A DNA stretch of 7,985 bases. It comes from an uncultured Lachnospiraceae bacterium (GTDB taxonomy: Bacteria; Bacillota; Clostridia; Lachnospirales; Lachnospiraceae). The position numbers and the translations under genes were made by a program. Below the pieces are notes generated by a model. It ran no database searches, was not told the DNA's origin, and worked only from the letters and a program-made list of their open reading frames with translations. Shown here one piece after another: positions 1-5,864 of the stretch (position 1 is its first letter; the number at the start of each line of letters is the position of its first letter). Location of the stretch: contig CATYEA010000084.1 of NCBI GenBank assembly GCA_958405355.1, forward strand, positions 1 to 7,985, in the 5' to 3' direction.

Positions 1-1
1 A

Positions 2-1171
2 AAAATCACATCCCAGCATGGCATGATTTACAGCAGCTTATACCGGAATTTCGGAAGAGCCGGAGTGTGGCAGTATGCCAATGCCAACGAAGAAGCTATT
101 GCCACTTATGAAAAAATTATTCAGGAGGAGCACATTCCATGCGATTTTCATCGATGTGCTTCTTATCTTTATACAACAAAATCCACAGAATTATTGGAAA
201 ATGAAGCGGAAGCGGCCCGGATGGGTGGTATCGCCGCTGAACTAACCCAAAAAACAGAGCTGCCTATGGACATACTCATGGCTTTAAAGTTTCCGAATCA
301 GGCGGCATTTCATCCTTTGAAATTTATTAAAGTCCTTTCCGAAACTTTAAATATTTATGAAAATTCAAAAGTACTTAAGGTGACGGGGCGCAAAGCGGAA
401 ACTGAAACTGGCCGGGTGTGGGCAAAGCATATCGTGTTTGCCTGCCATTTTCCGTTTATAAATATTCCTGGCTATTATTTTATGAAAATGTATCAGGAGA
501 GGAGCTATGTTCTTGCACTCAAAAACGCTCCGATATTTGAAAACTATTATTATGGGATTGATAAAGATGGACTTTCTTTTCGGAGTGACGGCGAAAATCT
601 CCTGATCAGCGGAGGAAATCATCGGACTGGCGCCAGACTATCTGACAGCCCTTATAAACTGCATACAAAAATCGCCGGTACGTTCTGGCCGGATTGTTAT
701 ACAACGGCCCATTGGTCGGCACAGGATTGTATGACAGCGGACCATATTCCTTATATTGGCCGTTTCTCAAAGAAAACACCGAATTGGTATGTTGCCACCG
801 GCTTTGGTAAATGGGGAATGACAAGTTCTATGGTCAGCGCAAAGATTTTGACCGATTTAATCTGCGGACAAGCCGAGATACAGCGGGATATCTTTTATCC
901 AAGAAGAGAAGTAAGTCCGTCGGCTATGAGCGGTTATTTAAAAAACAGCCTTCATATACTAATGGATTTTAGTAAATATCTTCTTCCAAACCGATGGGTG
1001 AACAAACCAGGGGACATATCTCATGTTCATGATATATGTCCCCATATGGGATGTCCTCTGACATGGAATCCGGAGGAGGAAACCTATGAATGTCCATGTC
1101 ACGGTTCACGTTTTGATTCGGAAGGACGCTTGCTTGCCGGACCAGCTCAGAAGAATTTAAAGGAACAATGA
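2..1171 (+). CDS. FAD-dependent oxidoreductase with C-terminal Rieske [2Fe-2S] motif (5' partial)
   Basis: The reading frame is open to the left edge, and the residues before the first ATG (KITSQHG) fit the conserved core of the DAO/YhfW-like oxidoreductase family, so the gene begins outside the window and the FAD-binding N-terminus is missing. 389 residues are visible. A typical family feature is YIGRFS...NWYVATGFGKWGMTSS near fragment residues 251-276, the C-terminal part of the FAD fold. A Rieske motif follows: CPHMGC (346-351) and CPCHGS (364-369). This supplies the two Cys and two His cluster ligands (C346, H348, C364, H367) plus the C351/C366 pair that forms a disulfide in bc1-type Rieske proteins. 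Only about 50 residues lie between the end of the FAD fold and the first ligand, so the Rieske domain is compact. I recall other clostridial homologues with a similarly short form. The enzyme is probably a cytosolic flavin/iron-sulfur oxidoreductase; the substrate is unknown. It converges on the recombinase gene. Confidence 0.88.
   Translation, partial: KITSQHGMIYSSLYRNFGRAGVWQYANANEEAIATYEKIIQEEHIPCDFHRCASYLYTTKSTELLENEAEAARMGGIAAELTQKTELPMDILMALKFPNQAAFHPLKFIKVLSETLNIYENSKVLKVTGRKAETETGRVWAKHIVFACHFPFINIPGYYFMKMYQERSYVLALKNAPIFENYYYGIDKDGLSFRSDGENLLISGGNHRTGARLSDSPYKLHTKIAGTFWPDCYTTAHWSAQDCMTADHIPYIGRFSKKTPNWYVATGFGKWGMTSSMVSAKILTDLICGQAEIQRDIFYPRREVSPSAMSGYLKNSLHILMDFSKYLLPNRWVNKPGDISHVHDICPHMGCPLTWNPEEETYECPCHGSRFDSEGRLLAGPAQKNLKEQ
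1010..1043. repeat. Quasi-palindrome inside the Rieske coding region
   Basis: The arms 1010-1025 and 1028-1043 are inverted copies that match at 15 of 16 positions, separated by two bases (TT). The left arm starts GGGGACATAT and the right arm ends ATATGTCCCC. It lies in the coding sequence just before and through the first Rieske cysteine, encoding the symmetric-looking stretch GDISHVHDICP. In RNA it would form a long, nearly perfect hairpin within the mRNA. Function unknown; it may be chance, or a template-switch product. Confidence 0.75.
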
Positions 1172-1213
1172 CCTGGTCTACGGTTTTGTTCTGCATAAAA
1201 GGTCATTGTTTTT
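1164..1213 (+). terminator. Terminator between convergent genes
   Basis: A perfect 11-bp inverted repeat (AACAATGACCT at 1164-1174, AGGTCATTGTT at 1200-1210) encloses a 25-nt loop. On the plus strand it runs into five T (1209-1213), so it best serves the oxidoreductase gene. The TGA of that gene (1169-1171) lies in the left arm and the TGA of the minus-strand recombinase (1203-1205) in the right arm. On the minus strand the tail after the stem is CCTTTAAA, a weaker U-tract, so action in that direction is less certain. Confidence 0.75.
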
Positions 1214-2255
1214 CTCTCAGTGTGACGGCCCTGGCAGCCATTCGTCGCCGACTGTCTTCCAGCGAAGCATAATGCTTTTTCGTTGTATTTACGTCTTTAT
1301 GGCCGAGAACATCCGCCACCAGATAAATATCCCCGGTTTCATTGTAAAGATTTGTACCATAGGTACTTCTTAACTTATGAGGCGTGATATTTTTCATGGT
1401 GGTCACAGTTTTTGCATATTTTTTGACCAGGTTTTCCACAGAACGAACAGACATACGCTTCCTTTGCATCGAAAGAAACAGGGCATTTGTATGTCCGGGC
1501 AGGGCCTCAATCTGTTTTCGTTCTTCCAGATAGGGGAGCAGGGCCTCCAATACTTCATCACCAAAATAGACGATAACCTCATTTCCGCCTTTTCGGATGA
1601 TTTTAATGCCATTATTTTTTAAATCAATATCATCAATGTTTAAACCAACACATTCGGATACACGGATTCCTGTGCCTAAAAACAATGTGAGCAGCGCCAG
1701 GTCCCGAACCTTTGTTTTTTCATGATAAGCCAATTGTTTTCCAGTTAATTGTTCGCCGGATTCCACATTATCAAGAAGTCTGGCCACCTCGTCAATATCC
1801 AGACGGATGATGGTCTTATCGTGAAGCTTTGGCGCTGATACAAGGGCCGCCGGATTGGTAACGATGAGCTCTTTTTTGAAATAGTAATTATAAAATGTCT
1901 TGAGAGAAGCCAATTTTCTGGCGATTCCCCGTTCTGTATTCGTATAAGTCTTTCCGTCTTTTTCATAAAGCTTCAGATATTCCAGGTATTCTTCGATATC
2001 CAGCGCTTTAATCTGGTCCAAAATATCCATAGGTATATCCCGAAGCTTCATTTTACCGATGGCCGGATTATATTGCTGTAAAAATTCAAAAAATATCCGA
2101 AGATCATAACCGTAACCTAATCGGGTCCGGGAAGATGTACGAGGTTCAATTCCCCGGAAAAAGGAGAGAGTGAACGATGGCAATTCGGAAAGGACTTCCC
2201 GAAGCTTCTTTTGATTTTCTATATTATTTTGTTCCTGATAAGTATATTCCTTCAT
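1203..2255 (-). CDS. XerC/XerD/XerS-type tyrosine recombinase
   Basis: A complete 350-residue site-specific tyrosine recombinase. The N-terminal SAM-like, core-binding domain covers about residues 23-130 and the catalytic domain about 150-340. All expected active-site residues are visible: R198 (GTGIRVSE), K222 in the beta hairpin (RKGG), H293 and R296 (HKLR), H319 (LGHKD) and the nucleophile Y329 (HYASL). The length and the segment KRMSVRSVENLVKKYAK recall XerS of streptococci (about 356 residues) as much as XerC/D; I cannot settle which. The family cuts and rejoins DNA through a 3'-phosphotyrosine link, and Xer members resolve chromosome dimers at dif. The ATG at 2255 has an AGGAGG at 2263-2268 with 7-nt spacing. 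The gene follows ttcA by 15 nt, so it is co-transcribed with a housekeeping gene. This argues for a resident Xer enzyme over a phage or ICE integrase. Confidence 0.9.
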   Translation of the reverse strand: MKEYTYQEQNNIENQKKLREVLSELPSFTLSFFRGIEPRTSSRTRLGYGYDLRIFFEFLQQYNPAIGKMKLRDIPMDILDQIKALDIEEYLEYLKLYEKDGKTYTNTERGIARKLASLKTFYNYYFKKELIVTNPAALVSAPKLHDKTIIRLDIDEVARLLDNVESGEQLTGKQLAYHEKTKVRDLALLTLFLGTGIRVSECVGLNIDDIDLKNNGIKIIRKGGNEVIVYFGDEVLEALLPYLEERKQIEALPGHTNALFLSMQRKRMSVRSVENLVKKYAKTVTTMKNITPHKLRSTYGTNLYNETGDIYLVADVLGHKDVNTTKKHYASLEDSRRRMAARAVTLREKQ

Positions 2256-2270
2256 CCAGATCCCTCCTAA

Positions 2271-3014
2271 TCATACATTTTTGGTCAGAGATTCATCGAT
2301 TTTAGGCCAGGAAGAAATATTTCCGTTAATAATAGCCCCAAACATTTTGTCCATGACACCAGGATTTTCCAGATTTAGCTGTCGTAACAGATCTTTTACA
2401 TATTCCCGTTTGGTGTTTCCGTCAGCCGGACACGGATTTTTGCTTACTGGCAGATCATATTTGTTTTTAAAGCCAATAACATCCGCCTCATAAACAAACA
2501 GCAGGGGACGGATAACCGTCAGATCCATACGGTCCAGATAAGTCACCGGCGAATAACAATAAAAACGGCCTTCATACATTAATGACATCAGCATCGTTTC
2601 GACAAGGTCGTCCCGGTGATGACCGTAGGCGATCTTGTTGCAGCCATGGGCCTTTGCAACGTCATTTAAAGAGCCTTTGCGCATTTTTGCACAGAGGGAA
2701 CATGGATTTTTTTCTTTTCGTTCATCAAAAATAATTTTTCCAATATCTGTTTTAACGACGGTATATGGCACATCCAATGATGCACACAATTCGGCGATTT
2801 TGGCCGTTTCAAAGCCTTCAAACCCCAAATCTACCGTAATAGCTTCAATTTCAAAAGGATTCGGATAAAAGCGTTTTAATCCGTGGAGTGCATATAATAA
2901 AGTCAGGCTGTCTTTACCGCCGGAAATACCGATGGCAATCTTATCGCCGGGCTGAATCATCTGATAGGTGTCCACCGCCTTGCGGGTAAAACTTAAAAGC
3001 TGTTGTAATTTCAT
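2271..3014 (-). CDS. ttcA: TtcA-family tRNA 2-thiocytidine biosynthesis protein
   Basis: A 247-residue PP-loop (N-type ATP pyrophosphatase) protein. The ATP-binding loop is SGGKDS (31-36). CSLC (C105, C108) and a later NPCPADG (C195) supply three cysteines, matching the pattern that holds a [4Fe-4S] cluster in E. coli TtcA. GHHRDD (131-136) is also typical. TtcA adenylates C32 of certain tRNAs and replaces its oxygen with sulfur. This protein is shorter than E. coli TtcA (about 311 residues), as is usual in clostridial homologues, and its exact tRNA target is not proven. The start MKLQQLLSF fits the family. Its ribosome binding site is only fair: AGAAAGG at 3027-3033, 12 nt from the ATG. It is the first gene of a unit with the downstream recombinase; a promoter is seen at 3084-3112. 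Confidence 0.85.
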   Translation of the reverse strand: MKLQQLLSFTRKAVDTYQMIQPGDKIAIGISGGKDSLTLLYALHGLKRFYPNPFEIEAITVDLGFEGFETAKIAELCASLDVPYTVVKTDIGKIIFDERKEKNPCSLCAKMRKGSLNDVAKAHGCNKIAYGHHRDDLVETMLMSLMYEGRFYCYSPVTYLDRMDLTVIRPLLFVYEADVIGFKNKYDLPVSKNPCPADGNTKREYVKDLLRQLNLENPGVMDKMFGAIINGNISSWPKIDESLTKNV

Positions 3015-3017
3015 AAT

Positions 3018-3068
3018 TCATAAAAACCTTTCTAAAAGATGGGCTTGGCCTGTCATATATGCGGCCAT
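3018..3068 (-). other. 16-codon upstream ORF in the ttcA leader
   Basis: ATG at 3068 opens a frame MAAYMTGQAHLLERFL that stops at TGA (3018-3020), one codon before the ttcA ATG and in the same frame. No Shine-Dalgarno is seen before its ATG or before its second Met. The presumed ttcA ribosome binding site (3027-3033) lies within it. It could be a leader peptide that couples translation to ttcA, or simply chance. Confidence 0.25.
3046..3067 (-). other. Small hairpin in the ttcA leader
   Basis: TGGCC (3046-3050) pairs with GGCCA (3063-3067) around a 12-nt AT-rich loop. The overlapping self-complementary GGCCATGGCC (3063-3072) offers an alternative fold. Both lie downstream of the predicted transcription start and so in the leader RNA. 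It is too small to match any riboswitch class that I know. Confidence 0.3.
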
Positions 3069-3083
3069 GGCCAGATTGTTCAT

Positions 3084-3112
3084 AGAATAACATATTCTGG
3101 CTTTTTTTGCAA
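3084..3112 (-). promoter_or_regulatory. Predicted sigma-A promoter for ttcA-recombinase
   Basis: On the minus strand, TTGCAA (3107-3112) is followed after exactly 17 nt by TATTCT (3084-3089), preceded by TG one base upstream (TGTTATTCT, an extended -10). Each hexamer matches 4 of 6 consensus bases, and the spacer starts with an A-tract. It lies downstream of the rluD terminator and would start transcripts near 3077, giving a leader of about 62 nt. This supports ttcA and the recombinase being a separate transcription unit. Confidence 0.55.
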
Positions 3113-3115
3113 TAT

Positions 3116-3128
3116 CTTTTCGGAAAAG
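3116..3128. repeat. Palindrome CTTTTCCGAAAAG upstream of the promoter
   Basis: On the minus strand this reads CTTTTCCGAAAAG (plus strand CTTTTCGGAAAAG), a 5-bp inverted repeat around three bases, immediately upstream of the predicted -35. It could be an operator. Its core TTTTCCGAAAA also resembles, from memory, one arm of the streptococcal/lactococcal difSL site; no convincing second arm follows at the expected distance. Confidence 0.35.
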
Positions 3129-3163
3129 CTGTGTTTAGCGAATAGATTTATATATATAGGAAG

Positions 3164-3195
3164 AAAAGACTGCTCTTTTATACGAACAGTCTTTT
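3164..3195 (-). terminator. Terminator-like hairpin after rluD
   Basis: AAAAGACTG (3164-3172) and CAGTCTTTT (3187-3195) form a 9-bp stem with a 14-nt loop, 19 nt beyond the rluD stop. On the minus strand the stem ends in TTTT followed by CTTCCTAT, a modest U-tract. It would end the aroB-lspA-rluD transcript and separate it from ttcA. Confidence 0.6.
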
Positions 3196-3214
3196 ATATC
3201 ATCTGATTTTGCTT

Positions 3215-4141
3215 TCAGCGCACCGTTTTTGTATTCCTCAATTTTTCAAGAATATCCTGAAAATATTCTGGTAACGGGACTTCAAATTCCATGTATTTCC
3301 CAGTGGTCGGATGTATAAAGCCAAAAACTTTGGCATGAAGTACCTGGCCCTGGGTCTTAAAAGGTTGTCTGTCCGGACCATAAACCGGATCGCCAATCAA
3401 CGGATGACCGATGGATGTCATGTGTACACGGATTTGATGGGTGCGTCCCGTTTCAAGTTTACATTCTATATAAGTGTATTTTCCGAAACGCTCAAGGACT
3501 TTATAATGAGTCACTGCAGGTTTTCCGTTTTTATAGTTGATGGCCATCTTTTTCCGGTCAATCGGATGACGGCCAATGGGCGCATCGACCTTGCCTTCAT
3601 CCTCTGTCAGATTATTCCATACAATAGCCTGGTAACGGCGCGTAATGCTGTGAACCTTTAATTGTTCTGCAATGCAATTATGGGCTTTATCATTTTTGCA
3701 TACAATTAAGAGTCCTGTTGTATCTTTATCGATCCGGTGAACGATACCCGGACGCATAACACCGTTAATGGATGATAAGGAGTCCTTGCAATGATATAAC
3801 AAGGCATTTACCAATGTTCCATCCAGATGACCCGCGCTTGGATGAACGACCATATTCTTGGGTTTATTGACCAGAAGCACGTCTTCATCTTCATAGACAA
3901 TATCCAGCGGAATGTTTTGAGGCTCGATATCAAGGCTCACGGGCTCAGGAAGGGCCACTTCCACCCTCTCCCCTTCTTTTACCTTATAATTGGCCTTAAC
4001 GGGCTTTAAATCGACCGTGACAAGGTCGTCCTTAATCAGCTTCTGAATATAAGAACGAGATATATCCTCCATCCGGTCACTGATGAATTTGTCAATCCGG
4101 GTATTGTCATTTTTCTTTTCTACCGTCCAGCTATTTTCCAT
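3215..4141 (-). CDS. rluD: RluA/RluD-family 23S rRNA pseudouridine synthase
   Basis: A full-length 308-residue protein. An N-terminal S4 RNA-binding domain (about 14-65, RIDKFI...GERVEV) precedes the pseudouridine synthase domain. Motifs seen are VNKP (91-94), HRIDKDTTGLL (135-145) with the catalytic aspartate D138, and GRTHQIRVHM (232-241). RluD in E. coli isomerises U1911, U1915 and U1917 in helix 69 of 23S rRNA; the Firmicute homologue is YlyB. The exact uridines cannot be told from sequence, so the symbol marks the subfamily. The ATG at 4141 overlaps the end of lspA by 11 bp and has AAAGGGGGA just upstream. The lspA-rluD pairing is common in Firmicutes and supports co-transcription and translational coupling. 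Confidence 0.92.
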   Translation of the reverse strand: MENSWTVEKKNDNTRIDKFISDRMEDISRSYIQKLIKDDLVTVDLKPVKANYKVKEGERVEVALPEPVSLDIEPQNIPLDIVYEDEDVLLVNKPKNMVVHPSAGHLDGTLVNALLYHCKDSLSSINGVMRPGIVHRIDKDTTGLLIVCKNDKAHNCIAEQLKVHSITRRYQAIVWNNLTEDEGKVDAPIGRHPIDRKKMAINYKNGKPAVTHYKVLERFGKYTYIECKLETGRTHQIRVHMTSIGHPLIGDPVYGPDRQPFKTQGQVLHAKVFGFIHPTTGKYMEFEVPLPEYFQDILEKLRNTKTVR

Positions 4142-4640
4142 GGGATTCCCCCTTTTTCAGACGGAGAAAATCAAAGTCACTATCCTCTTTATAGACAAAA
4201 ATGGATACCAGTATCAATAAAAATGCAGCAATGACCACATAGCTGTCAGCCACATTGAAGATTGGAAAATCAATCAGTTCAAAGTAGATAAAGTCTACGA
4301 CATAATGCCGGAAAATCCGGTCAATAAAATTACCGATAGCACCGGCTGTAACCATGACGGCAATAATCCGGAGCCACAGATATTTCTTTGTTTCCGGTAT
4401 CCGGGAATACACCCAAAAAACAACAGCCAGAATAATGATTGTTGATACAATAAGAATCGGAATCTGGCCCTGCATGATTCCCCAGACAGCCCCCCGATTT
4501 TCATGATAGGTCAATGATAAAACTCCCGGTATGAGCGGAATGCTTTGAACCGGCTTTATATGGAGAAGCACCATATATTTCGTCCACTGATCCAGGCCAA
4601 TCAATATGAGGGCGCTGATGACAGCTTTTAAATATTTCAT
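4131..4640 (-). CDS. lspA: Lipoprotein signal peptidase (signal peptidase II)
   Basis: A membrane aspartyl protease that removes the signal peptide of prolipoproteins after lipidation at the lipobox cysteine. With the ATG start it has 169 residues, the normal length, and about four hydrophobic membrane segments (roughly 5-22, 61-79, 89-105, 133-150). Conserved motifs are DQWTK (17-21), ENRG (47-50), GNFIDR (103-108), VVDF with catalytic D116, and FNVADS with catalytic D132. The start is fixed by AGGAG at 4648-4652, 7 nt from the ATG at 4640. An in-frame TTG at 4646 would sit one base from this site and is rejected. ATG and the aroB TGA share ATGA (4637-4640), a classic coupling overlap. Confidence 0.95.
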   Translation of the reverse strand: MKYLKAVISALILIGLDQWTKYMVLLHIKPVQSIPLIPGVLSLTYHENRGAVWGIMQGQIPILIVSTIIILAVVFWVYSRIPETKKYLWLRIIAVMVTAGAIGNFIDRIFRHYVVDFIYFELIDFPIFNVADSYVVIAAFLLILVSIFVYKEDSDFDFLRLKKGESHGK

Positions 4641-5752
4641 AAACAAGCTCCTATTCCTTCAAGGATTTCTGCATCGGACACTTCTCTGTCGATAAAAGCG
4701 TCTCCCGGAGTTCTGAGTAAAATAAATTTCACCTTGCCTCCGTCCATTTTTTTATCCGATTTTGTTGCCAATAGAATATCCTCCGGATTCAGTCCATCCA
4801 TCTTTACAGGCAGATGAAAAGCTGTGAAGGTGTCGCAGATATCTATATAATCATCATGGGATATAAGTCCCTTGCGTTCGGAAATGGCTGCGGCCGCCGC
4901 ACTGCCGAGGGCTACACACTCGCCGTGGAGCCATTCGAAATTCTTTAATTTTTCCACAGAATGACCAATGGTGTGACCGAAATTTAAAAGAGCCCGCTCG
5001 CCCTGTTCTTTTGGGTCCCGTTCCACAACATCACCTTTGACAAGGCAGCTCTCATAGATCATATGTTCCAACGCATCATAATCTCTGTCCAGAATCTGTG
5101 AAACATGTTCTTTAATCCAGCAATAGTACTCTCTGTTCTTTATCAGACCGTGCTTGATAACCTCTGCCATACCGGCGCAAAGCTGACGGTCGTCCAGTGT
5201 TTTTAAAGTATTTAAATTCATATAAACCAGCGATGGCTGATGAAAAGCGCCGACCATATTTTTGTATTGCTGAAAATCGACACCTGTCTTTCCACCGATA
5301 CTGCTGTCTACCTGTGACAATAAGGTCGTTGGAAGCTGAATAAATGCAATTCCCCGAAGATAAGTTGCTGCCGCATATCCGGCCATATCTCCGGTCACTC
5401 CGCCGCCAAGCGCGATAATATAGTCTTTTCTGTCAAATTTTTCTAGGATGAGTTTTTCATATATTTTCTCAATGACAGACAAATTTTTACTGGCTTCACC
5501 TGCATCAAAAACAAAGTGAGTCACTTTGGAGGCTATACCACAGCAAAGATTTGCAATTTCCTTTAAATACAACGGAGCTACCTGACTGTCAGTGACAATG
5601 CAGACCTTTCGTCCGCTGACACCGATTTCCTTAAGTTTTTCTGATAAATGTCCATAAGAATCATCCAGACAAATATCATACAGCTTATTACGGATTTCCT
5701 GAGCACTTTTACTGCCGCCCTCCCCGAGAGCATGTATTTCTATGGTTTTCAA
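4637..5752 (-). CDS. aroB: 3-dehydroquinate synthase
   Basis: Converts DAHP to 3-dehydroquinate, the second step of the shikimate pathway, using NAD and a divalent metal (Zn or Co). The 371-residue length is typical. Visible motifs: DAGEASK (83-89), the nucleotide-binding LGGGVTGD (115-122), QLPTTLLSQVDSSIGGKTGV (139-158), and metal ligands E197 (AEVIKHG), H260 (NFGHTIGH, with H264 likely catalytic) and H276 (HGEC). Translation starts at TTG (5750-5752); no in-frame ATG lies near, and a good AAAGAGGTG Shine-Dalgarno at 5760-5768 supports it. Other aro genes are not adjacent. It is inserted between divIVA and lspA and shares an ATGA overlap with lspA, so aromatic biosynthesis is tied to lipoprotein processing at the RNA level. 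Confidence 0.95.
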   Translation of the reverse strand: MKTIEIHALGEGGSKSAQEIRNKLYDICLDDSYGHLSEKLKEIGVSGRKVCIVTDSQVAPLYLKEIANLCCGIASKVTHFVFDAGEASKNLSVIEKIYEKLILEKFDRKDYIIALGGGVTGDMAGYAAATYLRGIAFIQLPTTLLSQVDSSIGGKTGVDFQQYKNMVGAFHQPSLVYMNLNTLKTLDDRQLCAGMAEVIKHGLIKNREYYCWIKEHVSQILDRDYDALEHMIYESCLVKGDVVERDPKEQGERALLNFGHTIGHSVEKLKNFEWLHGECVALGSAAAAAISERKGLISHDDYIDICDTFTAFHLPVKMDGLNPEDILLATKSDKKMDGGKVKFILLRTPGDAFIDREVSDAEILEGIGACL

Positions 5753-5759
5753 TATATAA

Positions 5760-5768
5760 CACCTCTTT
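5760..5768 (-). promoter_or_regulatory. Shine-Dalgarno that fixes the aroB TTG start
   Basis: On the minus strand AAAGAGGTG precedes the TTG start at 5752 at normal spacing (about 9 nt from GAGG). No competing ATG or GTG is in frame nearby, so the TTG is supported. Confidence 0.75.
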
Positions 5769-5785
5769 CACAACTGCAACGCAGA

Positions 5786-5824
5786 AAGAGTCTGACAGAC
5801 ACTTTTTGGTCCGTGCAGACTCTT
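5786..5824 (-). terminator. Hairpin between divIVA and aroB (terminator or leader hairpin)
   Basis: AAGAGTCTG (5786-5794) and CAGACTCTT (5816-5824) form a perfect 9-bp stem around a 21-nt loop. On the minus strand the stem is followed by TTTCTGCGTTGCAG, a poor U-tract. It may terminate part of the divIVA transcript, stabilise its 3' end, or sit in the aroB leader if the promoter at 5836-5864 is real. Confidence 0.5.
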
Positions 5825-5835
5825 GTGTATTTGTT

Positions 5836-5864
5836 TTTATCTTATTTATCAAAAATGCTGGCAA
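5836..5864 (-). promoter_or_regulatory. Possible promoter for aroB-lspA-rluD at the divIVA 3' end
   Basis: On the minus strand TTGCCA (5859-5864, 5 of 6 consensus) is followed after 17 nt by GATAAA (5836-5841, 4 of 6). It overlaps the last codons and stop of divIVA. A transcript would start near 5829 and carry the 5786-5824 hairpin in its leader. AT-rich sequence makes chance matches likely. Confidence 0.3.

Noticed and set aside
23..1171. ATG at 23 as the true start of the oxidoreductase
   Set aside because: The frame is open to the window edge, the upstream residues match the family, and the FAD-binding N-terminus would be missing.
1203..2255. Recombinase as the integrase of a mobile element
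   Set aside because: It follows ttcA by 15 nt under a shared promoter. No excisionase, relaxase, phage gene, tRNA or direct-repeat att site is present in the window.
3015..3214. Riboswitch or T-box in the largest intergenic gap
   Set aside because: Only small hairpins are present. I see no conserved T-box, SAM, FMN or other known motif, and the predicted leader is only about 62 nt.
3311..3661. Plus-strand open frame of 116 codons inside rluD
   Set aside because: It is antisense to a strongly conserved gene, has no recognisable domain and no clear ribosome binding site.
4131..4646. TTG at 4646 as the lspA start
   Set aside because: It lies one base from the AGGAG, while ATG 4640 has ideal 7-nt spacing and an ATGA overlap with aroB.
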